The notes under the pieces: generated by a model
Databases searched by the model: none
What the model saw: the letters and a program-made list of their open reading frames with translations, nothing else
Told to the model about the DNA's origin: nothing
Assembly: GCA_027605045.1 (NCBI GenBank)
Contig: JAQFWX010000016.1
Location: 526,551 to 590,550, forward strand
DNA length: 64,000 nucleotides
Direction of reading: 5' to 3'
Source: Phallus indusiatus
Lineage: Eukaryota; Basidiomycota; Agaricomycetes; Phallales; Phallaceae
In this document: positions 47,969 to 60,060 of the stretch, piece after piece
Numbering within the stretch: position 1 is the stretch's first letter
Layout: the number at the start of each line of letters is the position of its first letter
Program-made: the position numbers and the translations under genes

Positions 47969-49083
47969 ATGTCTGAGTCTCAGGCTATGGTCGTCGATCT
48001 CATCCGTTTACCTCCTTATTGGTACGAAGACGGTGACATACATCTCGTCGTAGAAAACGATAATCAAGTAGAACACAAGTTTCTCGTACATCGGTTCATG
48101 TTATGTCTGCAAAGCCCGGTTTTCCGAGACATGGTTTCCCTTGGCGAAAACATCGCCGGAAAAGAAGACAAAATCCCTACGGTACCGATGAAAGGAGATT
48201 CTGTAGAAGATGTTCGTGAACTGTTGAAGGTGATATACAGGGGTCTGTAAGTTAATCGATCATAGACGATTGCGCTTGCTCCTCAGCTCATCGTATCGAC
48301 ACTAGTGATCTGTGCTTTGGCCCCGAGCTCATATCTTTCGAAGGCGCCTTGGGTGTTCTGCGCCTTTCCCACAAGTATCAGATGGAGCAAGTCAAGAACT
48401 TCATTGTCAGGTTACTGCAGCGAAGCTGGCCGAGAAGTTACAAAGAATACAGCGAGATTATGGCCTCCCTTTCAGATGCTCACAAACAAAAAAGGATAAA
48501 CAGAAGCATCAAGCTCATCAATGCAGCACGTCTAACCGAATCCTACGAACTTCTACCATGTGCTTTCTACGAACTCGCCAACTCAGACTGTACAACCTGG
48601 ACGTTTGAAGACGGTGCCGAGGTACTTTGCTCGGAGGACTGGCTACGGATGACAACAGGCAAAATGCGCTGGATGGAACGCTTCAGAAGGCTAGAAAGTA
48701 CCAGATCTTTTGCACCAACACAAAATACCTCGGATTCAGATCAAAATACGCAGGGACAGGGATTGATTCTTTCGCGGCCTTCTTGTTCAGGAGGCCCAAC
48801 AGCGGCAAGGGGTGTTGTTAAATATTGCCCTATTGCGTTCAATTGTTTGAAAACATTAATTGGAAGAACGGTCCTTGATGGGAAATCGGCGGTCAATAGC
48901 AGTCAAAGTTGGACTTTCCTGACGTTCCAATCCTACGGAGCCTGCGAAGGCTGTGCAAATTGGATGTCCGGTTTGATTAAGGACAAAAATATCGAGATAT
49001 GGGATAACGTGATTGCAGACTTTGATTTGCCAGAGGTGAAAAAAGACGAGTATACAAAAACGAATCCAAACTTCATTTTCTAA
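47969..49083 (+). CDS. BTB/POZ-domain protein 1, 351 aa
   Basis: BTB/POZ proteins mediate protein-protein contacts, often as cullin-3 adaptors or chromatin factors; this lineage-specific group is uncharacterised. Exon 1 is 47969-48246 and exon 2 is 48306-49083, with a GTAAGT donor and an ACTAG acceptor. BTB domain: PPYWYEDGDIHLVVEN, then HKFLVHRFMLCLQSPVFRDM, then EDVRELLKVIYRGL. After it: ISFEGALGVLRLSHKYQME, a helical block (RSIKLINAARLTESYELLP), and a conserved C-terminal motif with ACEGCANWM, EIWDNVIADFDLP and a PNFIF end. The start MSESQAMVVD matches the MSEPTVVD of the paralogue at 60061; an in-frame ATG at 47897 is less likely. Residues in the 48698-48815 part do not align with the paralogues and may be a shifted frame. 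Confidence 0.85.
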
Positions 49084-50966
49084 ATTCGGTAAGTTTCCGG
49101 CTTTTGTCTGTCGTATGCAAAGCTCTGAATCCTGATGAATTGCTCGCTACGACGCAAACAGGGGAAGCCCAATCAGACTCCTCAAAAGACACCATGCGTT
49201 TGTAAGAACTTCAGTTTAGGACCCGGTTGCCCGCACTATGTACCAATGACCATGTAGAATACGTGATTTGTTTAAATCTGCTCATACAAACGCGATATAG
49301 GAAAAAGGAAACAGGAAACTATAAACGAGCTTCGCTGGAGTAATATGTAAACATAATCCTGCATTCTCGCTCTAGGTGGTAATTTCCGCGGTAAGGCAAT
49401 AAGCTGAAGGACTGGGCGTATTTATTCCCGGGATTATGACTACCAGTGTAAAGTACAATAGTCTGAAGCGAAACTAGAAGTCAGCGCGCTAAACCTTGTA
49501 AGTTGTAGGAGCGCAAACGTCGGAGTCTGAAAAGATCCTGCCCTACATATGCTCAGCAGATGCATAGTGACGCGGACAACGAGCACGCTAATCGACGGTA
49601 TTCCGAGGAAACGCATTCCGAAAACAAATCAGTCAATGTTAAAAAATTTTTAATGTCTTTGATGAAATCAGGCGGAAAATCTGACGAAGGCATTGATCTA
49701 CAAGGATGGTGGTATGTTCCTGTCTCGCATTGAAGCCTGAAGTTGAAAGCCTGAAGGATCGGCCTGAAGGATCGGCCAGCGCGCGTCATTAAAGCAAGAG
49801 CGGGACAAAACACGCCCATTTCTGCATTGGCATCAAGTCTGAAATGAAAACCACCCGATGGGATCGGTATCGCATCCTAGGACAATGCAAAGCCGAGCAG
49901 AAGAAAGTCGGACCGTGATATGTTCGTGAACTTGAAGGAGTCCTCGGACAATAAACAATCCAGTATAGTGTTTTCGAGAGAAAGAGATAGTATTGCTGAA
50001 CCTATCATTCACCCCGGCGCAAGGATGTCCGGTTTTGTGTGTCGTTGGGCCGGATGCGTAACATGATTTGGTTTCTGCAGATGAATTGATGATTTCTTGC
50101 ACCTGCTGGAGTCGTTAGACCTATCAATGGACTCGCTGACACTAATACTGGGGTTGCACCCATGGTTTATATATTTGCGGGTGTTTCAATCCCAAATCCA
50201 GATCAAAGGTGTGTAGTTTCGCCTTTTTTAAGACCTATGATCCTGACGTTTGGGCAAGCGGGAGTAACAAAGACAAAGATCCGAGGGAGATAACACTCAT
50301 TCAGGAGAGAGGGCAAGAGAAGAGGGAGCACTCAGACGATTTTAGACAGCTTCGCCAGGCTTTTTTTTTGAACACTTCACTGCACCGTGCAGTTTCATGT
50401 GTCGTTTATGAATACCGAGAGCTTAACATCGTCGCAACAGCAAAACAGGTACCTCCTTATTTAGGTGTTAATGCACCCGACACTCGCCTCATCGTTCACC
50501 TTAATTCCAAGAGCCGCTTTTGCAACGTGCACCACGTCAGCATGGTTTGTCAGATTCATCCATTAGAAAAAATCATTTTTTAAAGGAGAAATACAATTTC
50601 ATGTTTTTTTTGTGCTGGTGTGAGTCATATGGCGTATAATTGAATCTTCTTGTCCCAAATAACTCTGAGGCACTTTGTGACATGCAAGCTTTGGTCCGCG
50701 CCGCCATGTCGGCCCTCGCCTACCTCATTGAAAACGATCATGAAGCAGCCATTCAAACAGAGTACGGGCCTGCATCAAACCTAGGTTCGTACCAATTGCA
50801 AGCCGCTTTTCTGAATTGAGACTCAGTCGGTCGCCGTGACATCGTCCACGAGTGTTCGGAAAGAGGACTCAAAAGGGGGATAGCCTTTTCGTCTCTACCG
50901 TCATCTCTACCGTCGGTGGCGAACTGTTAACTCTGGCCTACATCGCGACTTTCTGTATACACACAA
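49084..50966. other. 3' flank of BTB gene 1, duplicated segment and intergenic DNA
   Basis: No supported gene. Bases 49447-50045 are a diverged copy of 62977-63795 (see repeat entries). The remainder, to 50966, contains small frames such as 50209-50583 without motifs. Confidence 0.45.
49447..50045 (+). repeat. Segmental duplication, copy A
   Basis: Diverged direct copy of 62977-63795. Shared blocks include GTCGGAGTCTGAAAAGATCC, AAATCAGTCAATGT, TCTACAAGGATGGTGGTATG, GCGGGACAAAACACGCCCAT, ATCCTAGGACAATGCAAAGC, AAGTCGGACCG and GTCCGGTTTTGTG. Each lies downstream of a BTB gene. Confidence 0.8.
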
Positions 50967-51506
50967 ATGGAATCAAATGATCAATTTTCAGTCATATATT
51001 TGGCCTCCCAGTTTCCACCAGAAGGGTCTATCGTCTCGGATGGAGTAAATTCCTTTTAAACACCCCCATATTGGCGGGGGGGGGTGGCGGCGTCATTCTT
51101 CGTGTGGGAGAAGAAAACGATACGCCGAAACACGATGTCGGATTCGTCATGTGATGTTTCAAACGATTCCGCAGAACACCTCAAGAATTGTATCCTTATA
51201 TTACTCCGAGTCCCGACGGAGCCGTTAAATTACACGGAATACAAAACGGTGTTAAATTCTCTTTCTGACGAGCAAAAAACCAAGAGGGTCGGCAAAAGCA
51301 TTAAGCTTATCAATGCAGCACGACTAACTGGGTGTTACGAGTTATTTCCTGCAGCGTTTTTCGACTTAACTAATACAAACTGGGGAAATGGACTCCCGGC
51401 GCTAGCGATGAATCCCTCTCTCCATGACTTTGTATGGCTGACGCAAGGAAGAACTAAATGGGCACCTCTCATGGTTCGCCCTAAAACACTGTTTTCAAAC
51501 CACTAA
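50967..51506 (+). pseudogene. Decayed BTB/POZ gene copy
   Basis: It begins MESNDQFSVIYLASQFPPEG, matching the MDSNDQLLVKSPNSK start of the gene at 61443, and keeps VSDGVNSF but then has a TAA stop. The next bases mirror APPYWHDDGD but contain a G9 run (about 51078) that breaks the frame. Most of the BTB domain is deleted: sequence jumps from the start of that domain to EHLKNCILILL. The remainder (TEYKTVLNSLSDEQKTK, then KSIKLINAARLTGCYEL) aligns well to about 51470 and ends early, without the ACEGC C-terminal block. Three independent lesions make a functional product very unlikely. Confidence 0.85.
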
Positions 51507-53057
51507 TGAATATAATAAGTGTCTTTGTCTGCGTAGGAGCTGTTGAAATGTTAGTGTAAGTCCCCTGGTTAAATTTTGAATATACTTGGTGATTAAAGAA
51601 AAGTAGCTTTTGGAATGAGGGATGAGAGTTTTTTTCCCCCCATGAAGATGTATTGATTGAATTATGAAAAGACGTGGTAAAACATTGCAAAGCTAAAGTG
51701 GAATTTTGATCTGGAGTTCTAGTCGCACATCACATAGCCAAATTCATTCTCTGCTCGGGGGATCTTGTTCTATTGTCGGTTATTACCAATCCCAATTTCG
51801 ATTGAGTGATAAACACTGCTCTGAGTCACACAATGGGGAATGACTGGCATGGCATATTGTCCACCGAGGAAGTCGGTGTCGGATTACGAGGAAACGCCGA
51901 GCATGCTTATTGAATCACTTTCAGTCATATAGCACCTGCACAACGTCTGAATGCCACAACATTTAAATCACTTATATCCTCGGTTCTGTCGGACATTGAC
52001 GAGCCTGACGTACACGTTGGGCAATACACAATCCTAGTTTGTCTTTCCCTACATTTTGATCGCAGTTTTTTGTTCTTTTTTTTTTTGAATTCACCTTCTA
52101 TGGAGTTTCAGATTCCGTTCCTACATTCGACCTTAGCTGTTCCCATATTCCCCATTTGTTCTTCTCATTGTTCTTTTGTGCACTAGTTCCAGACTTCCAG
52201 TCCAGGCTCAAACTCCGTTTTCCCTAGATTAACAAATAAAACCCTGAATATTCTTCAAGAATTTCCAAATTGAGTTTTTGGATGTACAATAATACACTTT
52301 GCTCTTTCTTTCGAACCCGATTTATACTCACCGCAATGTCACAATCCGAGTTCAGCCCCAGCGCAGTTCAGTTTCAGACCGATTTCATTTCACTTTATAT
52401 TCTTCACACTAACACCGTCCACTAGTCCAATTTATTCGGGGCATTGTATGCTTAATTTTCCCCCGGGTACCCGGTGTCCCACGTCGACAGAGTCATACCC
52501 TGGATTGAATATAAATTTTTTTCTGAAGAGAGGGGAAATGAAGTTTTTCTATGAAATCATTTCCCCCAACTCAGGTTGCCAAGAAAGACGGGCCCTGTCG
52601 AATCTTAATCACCATCAATCACATTATGATTACACAACTTTAAAGTCGCAATTTTCATGTTTCCTTAATTTTACCTCTGCGTGATATAACAAAGCTCTTC
52701 AGCCTGAAATCTCGTGAAATCTAGAACCATCCTGGGAATTGTGGTTTGACCACGAGAGAAAACACAAAACGAGACAACATTGATATTGTCACTAAACTTT
52801 ATGCTATGTAGGTTAATTTTTATAAAAACATATTAACAATAGCTTTCATTGTAAGTACTGCTATCTTTGCTTAGTAAATATTACTTTTTTCTAGGCCGTG
52901 GAACCCGGTACTAACCCGGTCCCGTACATTCAGCTGTCAGTTATAAAGCCGAACAATAATTTGGCTAGTTTTCTGGAAGTTCGGCACACTTGTTTTCTTA
53001 TATAAAGTTTCTTCAGTGATGCTCAGAATCGATTTATCCCAAGTCGATTTTCGAACT
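51507..53057. other. Intergenic region
   Basis: No supported gene in about 1.5 kb. It is AT-rich, with short frames lacking motifs; the right end is the promoter of the next DUF6533 gene. Confidence 0.45.
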
Positions 53058-54645
53058 ATGTCTCAGCATTACGACATGATCGACTCACACATGTCAACGC
53101 ACCCGCTCCCCCTTTTCCATTTTTTGTGCAACATAGGTAAAGAAATTAGTCGTTTTATGCCATTCAGAGTGTAACAGAACATCCCAGTCGCTAGTACAAC
53201 CTGCCTTGTATGGTATACAGTCTCGACCTTCGATGAAGAGGTATGAAAGTTCTTTGGATATATCATGCATCATTCTAATTTAGCCGTTCAAACAGATAAC
53301 GTTCATTTGGCCGTATGTACCTCTAACATCCGAAGTTGTGAATCCAAAGCAATGACCAAACGTCGATCCTTCAGGTCCACTTTAAGTTGGGTGAAAGTTC
53401 TGTACTTCATAGTCCGATATTTCCCTCTTGTACTTCAGATGTATGTAAGTATTTATTTATCTGACTGATATTCATGATTCATCTGGATATTTTTTTAGTC
53501 TCAATTCTTATGCTTTCTTTGTCCGAGATACGAGCATGCCAGAAAGGGAGTCCTTCAGACTGTGTTTCACATACGCGTGGTTTGCTTGTGTCGTTGCTGT
53601 AACCTCGATGGAGTCGGCGAATATATTACTAATACAACGAGGTTGACCCCTTGACTTTTGACTTTTTAGAACACTTGGATAACTAATCAGAAAAATATTT
53701 CAGTGTATGCATTCTATGGACGCTCGAAGCCGCTACGTCGATGCCTTTTTTCAATTTTTGTGATCCATGGGACCACGGTGGTTGTTATCCTGATTCTAAA
53801 CATCATCGGGTTCAAAACTACTTCTAACGATCTTTACCATTCTCTTCCAAAGCTATTTGGAAGATGCACCATTGAGAACCGTTTCGAAACTCTAGCCCTC
53901 ATTGGGTGAGTGCTTTTGTACCGGCGGTTAAGCTGATGACGCAATTCACGAAATTCAAAAAGTTTCCTTGAACTTCTGTTCCAATCTATTATATTTATTT
54001 TTGTTGTTGCAAGATTTGCATATGTGCAGCACACGGCGCAGAAGACGGGTATACCAGTCTCCTGTCTTTACAGGGTATTTTTACGAGACGGAGTATGGAT
54101 GTTTTGTATCTTGTTTTGTAAGTTTTTCACAAATCTTTATATTGATATGTTTTGAAAGTAAGGATGAAATACTAGTATGTTTCCTAATGGCCAGTATTTA
54201 CACTGTTCATACTGAAAGTATGACAGGTCTGTCTTATACTTTGTGAGTTTTGAGATCATTGCGCTTTGATCAAATTCGAAGCTCTTTATTAACCAATTAC
54301 AAGATGGACAGTTGTTTCGTCCAGTATTTGCGTGAGTATACGATCTAGTATTCATATTGGATGCTGCTGAATCGCATTGTTGCAGTCTACCCGTCTGATG
54401 TTGAATCTACACCACTCAGCCAAAAATGGCTATAATGTCGGTGGTTGTGCAGTAGATGCCTCTCAAACAGCGCAGGGCTTTGTAAGTTCGAGCTGGTTTG
54501 ACTGAGTCGCACCTGCCTTTCGGAAAAACGCCCATCATACTTTATTGCCAATCGTTAATATTATGATCGACTGTTCTAGGGCTCAAGGACGCTATATTAT
54601 TCTCCTTTATTAGACCACCCAGTTTTAGCACCGTTGTTCAATTGA
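53058..54645 (+). CDS. DUF6533-family seven-helix membrane protein, fifth copy
   Basis: Most diverged family member in the window, pieced together across many small exons. ATG at 53058 (MSQHYDMIDSHMS). The signature helix is VASTTCLVWYTVSTFDEE, then PFKQITFIWPSTLSWVKVL and YFIVRYFPLVLQM, assembled across introns at about 53225-53263 and 53313-53374, the latter phase-consistent. Next come SFRLCFTYAWFACVVAVTS and SANILLIQR (about 53554-53641), VYAFYGRSKPLRRCLFSIF (from about 53704), LLFQSIIFIFVVARFAYV and RVFLRDGVWMFCILF (about 53970-54110), then WTVVSSSIC (about 54304) and STRLMLNLHHSAKNGYN (about 54386 on). The tail depends on a GTAAGT donor at 54482 and an acceptor before 54580, giving an end at LDHPVLAPLFN (stop 54643-54645). 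If that intron is retained, the stop is 54503-54505. Confidence 0.7.
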
Positions 54646-54929
54646 CGCGGTATTTCTACGAATCTTGAAAACTTCATTATCTCAGACAAATTTGACTTGG
54701 AAGAATTGCGAGTCACTCATTTAAAATTTCAAGAAAGAATACAAACTGTTCAAAAAATTGAGCTACTCAGGCTAATACTTCGCCCATTGTCATCCACCAT
54801 ATCTTGGCATATTTATTCCACTAACACCCAGGTCCATCCAAAGCTTCCATCATCCACATCCTTGAACGCTCTATCCGCTTGATTGTATCCAATAGTTCTC
54901 CTCAAATCTCTAAACACCGGTGAGCATTG

Positions 54930-55976
54930 CTACCAGCGACTAAATTGCCGGATTTGTTGAGATTGACAGACAGATTCGTATGTGATTTGATCAGTGCGAA
55001 TTAGGACCTTTCCGGCTGTGAAAGCTTGCACAGCGGTGATACAGAAACCGGTGCGCCCTGTCTGGGAGATGGTGATATTGTTGTATTGACTAGATTGATT
55101 GTAGTACCAGTAAAGGGTGGGGTCAGCAGTGGAGCGAATGAAGAACCTAGATTCCAAGTATAAGTATTAGAAAGAGTCCCAAAACTGTGTTCTTTTGCAT
55201 ATACTTGGCTTGACATACGTTGAGGCAGGCCAAGTCTGCGATCGGGCCATCATTATTCCGGCCATCAGCAATATGAACATCAGAAATATTTTTAGAATTG
55301 CCTTCACATTAACCCCTCTTTGTTGTTGAGATTTATTGAATTTCAGCTGCGTCCATTGGACGAGAGCATGAAAACTTACGAAGATCAATCGTCGAACTTG
55401 AATAAAGGTTGAAATGGCTAAAAACAGACCATAATCAGTGATGTTAACGAGAAAACTAAAAACAGTGCCGGTAGTTAACCAATTACCCACCTTATAGCGA
55501 CCAAAATCGGCTGTTGAAGGTTGTGTTACCGGAAAACTTTCGGCAATCTCTTCCATATGACTGTCCTCTTCCGAGTCCGTACCAGCAACATTTTGACCAT
55601 GTCGTTGAACTACACGCATGATCCCAACTTTCGTACTCATACTAGCTTCGGTACCCTCGGCATCCATTATGGCCTCAAAGTCTTCGTACGCAAGGTGTTC
55701 CACCCCCGGAAGGAATAGCGATGCATTCCTGGAGAGAGGTTGTGCCTGTAGGTCAGCGGAGACTCGTCGTGTATCGCTTTCATTCGAGTTGGGACTCGGT
55801 TCTTTGAAGACACTCGACGATCTTAGGACAGAGGATTCTTCTCGGGTGTTGTCAGTGGAAGAAAGTGGACGAGAAGGACCAACAACTGGATCCGGCCGTC
55901 TTTTGTGTGCCCCTGAAGAGCTTCCATCTTCTGAATGTTCCATCTCAGCGTCTCGGGTATCGGTTTCTTCAGTCAT
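54930..55976 (-). CDS. Single-pass membrane protein with conserved-looking C-terminal domain
   Basis: I do not recognise the family. Reading the minus strand: MTEETDTRDAEMEHSEDGSS start, a charged Ser-rich cytoplasmic region to about residue 150 (including LFLPGVEHLAYEDFEAIMDAEG), then hydrophobic stretches (SFLVNITDYGLFLAISTFI and ILKIFLMFILLMAGIMMA). After an intron with a GTATGT donor (about 55206) and acceptor near 55150 comes TFFIRSTADPTLYWYYNQ, ITISQTGRTGFCITAV, TAGKVLIRTDQITYE and stop at 54930. The Trp/Tyr-rich short repeats of the C-terminal domain look like a small all-beta, possibly carbohydrate-binding, module; that is inference. The first hydrophobic stretch contains splice-like GT and AG sites, so the exon structure there is uncertain. 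An upstream in-frame ATG at 56078 exists. Confidence 0.6.
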
Positions 55977-57951
55977 GCGCTGGCACTTTTTGAGGTTGTT
56001 GTGATTGCCCGGGATATTGTCATAGGCGTTATTAGTTGTGGAGATGATAAAAAGAAATTCGTAGTCTGTCAAACTCAATGAAAACAGGTTCCGTAGGCTC
56101 TGTGAACCTTATGATAAGTGCCGTCGAGAGTGCTTCGGCGAGAGTTATAGTAGCCTGTAACGTGATGTTACTCAGCACAAGACAGGCAAAAAGCACGAAG
56201 ACGACTCGCATTGAACTCTTTCAAATGAAACCAATTGCAGAAGGAGGATCGTGCTTTGGACTTTTCGCATGTTGAGGGAGCAAACGGGTTACACGGGGAA
56301 TTGATCAGAAAAGGAAATTCGACAGTAGACGAAGCGCGAACGATAGTCGAGGAAACGGGACGCATATCAGTCCGATTCGGAGCAGCTAGCCATACTAGGC
56401 TCTCGCGACGTATATGCGGCAGCCACAAACAATTTAAAAGCTGAGTGACCTTCAGCAGTAGTTAAAAAGTCATCGCTTTCCCCCTGTTTCATACAAAAAT
56501 AACTACACCTCTTGAGCTCGCTTTCGAGCTTTTCTTAGTTTTTCGCCTTTTATCCCCTTACCCCAAAATCCTAGAGTCCGTTCTCTCTCGGGCTTTCATG
56601 TATATAAAAAGACAAACATTTGACTCACAATATCATCGCTTTTACGACCCCTTTACTGCCTTTCACGATCCTCACGATTTAAAGTCCAAAAGCTCATTAT
56701 ATTCATTTCTACTCATTACACGACCCATTCTACTACATTATTCTACCAACTCACTCACTCTGGTTCCCTCTCGATCCCATTCTCTCCTGATATCGCGCAC
56801 ATCACGTATGACAAAATTGCTCCACTTTGAGAGCCCGAGGACCAATAACAACATGCAATTCTGAAGCCATGGATGTGATGCGGGGGGCAAAGGCATTCGT
56901 TGGCGTCAATAAAGCGAGCTTATGCGTCTTCACTATTCCTGGGAGCCAGAATATATGGGTAGCTCGCTACAACAAAGCAAAAAAGGGAGAAGCAATTACA
57001 TACCGTTCTTGCAATACAGACGGACAACTAGCCTGAGCTCCAGACTATCTTTTTCTTCATCAGAATCGCCATCTTCAGTTTCACGACCCGGATCAGGTAT
57101 GACAAACGACAGCGCTCAATTATCTTATCAATGGTTTTGTGCCTCAGAATCGACAGAAGTGACTGAATGTGAGATATTGTATCAGTGCTGATAACGAAGA
57201 TGATAGTGTAGCATACATACTTTGACCACTAGTTGGCCTAAAATTGGATGTTGCTGGCTGGGCGGCGTACGGAATGTTGCGCCCGGCGGCTGACTTCAAG
57301 TTGGCCGAGCATGGTATTTTTCAAAGAAAACTGTATCGAACTTAATTTGACCGAACGCAAATTTGGAAGAGTTTGCGCTACTCAAGGAGACCGAGATAAG
57401 ATCCGCTTGCAAAACGATGTCGTCGCCATAACGCGCCAGACAAGCAAGGCATTTTGTGAAGACTGTGTGAATATTTGGGTGTAAATGAACACGAATAGGA
57501 GAAAATATAGTCAATACCTTTCAAGGATTGCGTGTTGAGTGGGCTTGGAATGGCATCGAGGATAGTTCGTAAATGTAAGCTTTTGCCACCAGAAAACAGA
57601 CGAGGAAGAGAAGAACAAGAGTAAGTGTAACGCGTAAGTCACGCCGCGTTTGCGTCTACTGAACGTCATCTTGACTTGGATGTCCACAGTACCATAGTGG
57701 TTATTTTACCTATCAGGATTACTTCTAGGAAAATCGAGTTATATTATCGTGTACTGTTAAGGACTGAAAAGGTTGGATTTCGTTTGTGTATGTCAGCATT
57801 TGTTTTGTCTCTTTTTTTACTTCAACCACTTCTTGTACTGTAGATACTGAGTCGCCGCTACACGGTGCGCAGACTCAATATACGAAATATGAACTGAAAG
57901 TGTGAAAAGATGATTTAATTCGAACTAAGGTGAGGATTAAATACAAAACAT

Positions 57952-58068
57952 CTGGGGACCGTAATGTAGTTAGGGACCATAATATGAGGACTAATGAGAC
58001 ATGAAAAGAGGACAGGAAAATGAGGACAGAAAATAAGGACAAGAAAGATGAGGACGATAGGACGATAT
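57952..58068. repeat. Imperfect GGAC-rich tandem tract
   Basis: About ten irregularly spaced GAGGAC / AGGACA / GGGACC units, alternating with A-rich spacers over about 115 bases. Spacing of 9-20 bases suggests a decayed minisatellite. Confidence 0.65.
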
Positions 58069-58090
58069 CGGGCGCTAAATGACTCCGTGT

Positions 58091-58107
58091 AGGGAGCTAC
58101 GCTCCCT
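58091..58107. repeat. 7-bp stem hairpin AGGGAGC-TAC-GCTCCCT
   Basis: Perfect inverted repeat with a 3-base loop, immediately 3' to the GGAC-rich tract. Small hairpins of this kind occur at the ends of some mobile elements, but no element could be delimited here. Confidence 0.6.
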
Positions 58108-58169
58108 TACAGTACTCATCCATTATCAAAAGGTACAAGAATACGATATCGACTTGCCGCAGAAACAGA

Positions 58170-59330
58170 TCTCAGAAAAAGCGCACAGCCTACAATAGAC
58201 CAATTCCAATCCCAAGGTTCATCTAATGCAGCTCCCGTCCCGAGGTAGATGAGGTAGGAAAACTACCAACGCCTTAAACGGAATAATCAACAGCGGTATA
58301 TAGTTACTAAACTGTGCTCTCAGTGACGGTCTACCCGCAACAGACAAATTGGGCGAGTTAGAGTAAGACTCGTCGAGGCGGGACTTGCGCGTTAATGTGT
58401 AAATTTCCTCGCCCGTATTAGTTTAAACTCGGTGATTGACTCTGGAACAAGGAATATGGTGACCAATATGGGGAAGACGTAGAAGGCGATGACTAAATAG
58501 TAAACGTTCAGAAGGTTATAGGACTGTGCATAGAGATAGGTGCTGAATGACGGTCCCAATGAATAGGAAAGCAACTGAAAGATTATAGAGATACTTGGGC
58601 GAAAGTACAAAATGTACATTACTCATCATGTCTAGTGCGGTTGCAACAACAAAGTTCAAGGTCTTGAAGAAACGTAATAAGGATATGTTAGGAAAATAGA
58701 CCTTTTTAGCTTACGGTAAATCGAGCCGCGACGTATCGGTGATATAAAACCAACAAAATTGAAGATAACACGATACGCCCGCCGAGATTACCTTCAATCA
58801 TCTGCCCAAAGAGGAAAAAGCGGAACTCTCCAGGTAGTTTGTCGGGAATGACCGATGACAAAAACATAATGACATGGCTTCAGGAGACATTGAGTATTCA
58901 TTTGCTTAGCAAAAAAGAGTGTTTATTTACTTGGGCGAGAAGGCCGAATACCGCCACGGGTAATATCTTCACGCGACCGTAACGATCGGATAACCAGTAG
59001 GTCTCAGCTCGACGGTCAAACAAAGAAAAGGCTGATACTTAATCATACCTGCATCCAGTAACCGATCATAAGGTACGAATAAACACCAAGGGTGATTATC
59101 TTTTGCTTTCGAAAGTCAGTACAGATGTGACATGAATATGACGAAAGACCTGTACCCAAGATTAGTCTATTAACCGTTTTTTTTTCATCGCTTCATCTCC
59201 ATAACAAAGGGTATATCGTATTATGTATAACTGGCGTCGTCCACCATGGCCACTTGGAATAGCGGATAGATATCTCGGGCTCAAAAACCGTACCAATGAC
59301 TTGCTGGACAATTGAGGGTGTTACCCTTCA
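58170..59330 (-). pseudogene. Truncated MFS transporter remnant
   Basis: Minus-strand blocks resemble an MFS exporter. About 59270-59210 gives SKWPWWTTPVIHN (first helix region). About 59090-59050 gives LGVYSYLMIGYWMQ. About 59000-58930 gives YWLSDRYGRVKILPVAVFG, with the loop 2-3 motif DRYGR. About 58870-58790 gives LFGQMIEGNLGG. About 58755 gives YITDTSR. About 58560-58420 gives GPSFSTYLYAQSYNLL, then ITIFL-like helix and LVPESITEFKL. About 58400-58260 gives the central loop, ending LLIIPFKALVVFLP. After DWNWSIVGCALFLRS (about 58215-58170) reading stops at once in repeats, so the second half is missing, and the central-loop join needs a frame change. I conclude it is a 3'-truncated remnant; a rearranged but functional gene is less likely. 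Confidence 0.6.
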
Positions 59331-60060
59331 CAGACAATCTTAATGCGCTCTCCTTCCATCTCTAGCTGTAAATCTGAGTCCATCATTATCTGTCGGGAAA
59401 AGATGTACACGTGGGTCCATAGTCTCCCGAAAGCGAAGATTGCGAAACAGGAGCGTCGTCAACGGCTGTATTGTTAGCCTACAAGTTTATTTAAAGGTGT
59501 AAAGCATTTTTTGAAGTTGCTACTTACAGACATGTAGCTCGAAGTAAGTTGAGTGAAGGTCGAGGTATGAAGACAAGATTGGTGCCTTTTGTTCTGACTG
59601 GTACCACTGTATCATCTCGTTTCTCATATAAACTAGAAGTTCATCATCGTTTATCTGCGTTTGAGACTTCGTTGGTGCGGCCTGAACGGTGGACCTGGTG
59701 GACAGCCGAAAAGAGGATAGATTATTCCATTGTTGCCGCAGCAAGGGTTCTACCCGTTGAATTTGCTTCCATGTATCACTTGTGGGTGCTACGGGTCATC
59801 TCACGTGGACGGGTTCCTGTTCCCCCCAATTAAGACGGCATGCAAGTCATGCAAGGGTTTGGGCGACTTCCGGCGCCTCTATTTTTTAAATGGGGTGTGA
59901 GTGGACGAGAAGCTGGTTTGTTTGTTCACCTTGCAGCAGATTTTACTGGTCGCATGACGAACTCATGCGCTTTCAGAAGCCTGGTTAAGATTCCCACGCT
60001 GCTACTCGTAGCCACAATCCTTTGTGCACACCCGGTGGAATTAGAAGCACAGCTCCCAAC
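59331..60060 (+). other. Upstream region of BTB gene 2, including duplicated promoter block
   Basis: Bases from about 59919 onward (TTTGTTCACCTTGCAGCAGA and following) copy the block at 47799-47968 ahead of BTB gene 1. No separate gene. A plus-strand frame from 59840 reads through into the BTB leader in another frame and is not supported. Confidence 0.55.

Larger units (their letters stand above)
55977..58169. other. Intergenic region with repeats at its right end
   Basis: No supported gene. A TATATAAAAAG element at about 56599 precedes only short frames (for example MDVMRGAKAFVGVNKASLC at about 56870-57036), which lack known motifs. The right end contains an AGGAC-rich tract and a small hairpin beside the broken MFS gene. 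Confidence 0.4.

Noticed and set aside
55618..56004. 128-codon plus-strand frame
   Set aside because: Antisense to the Ser-rich N-terminus of the minus-strand membrane protein.
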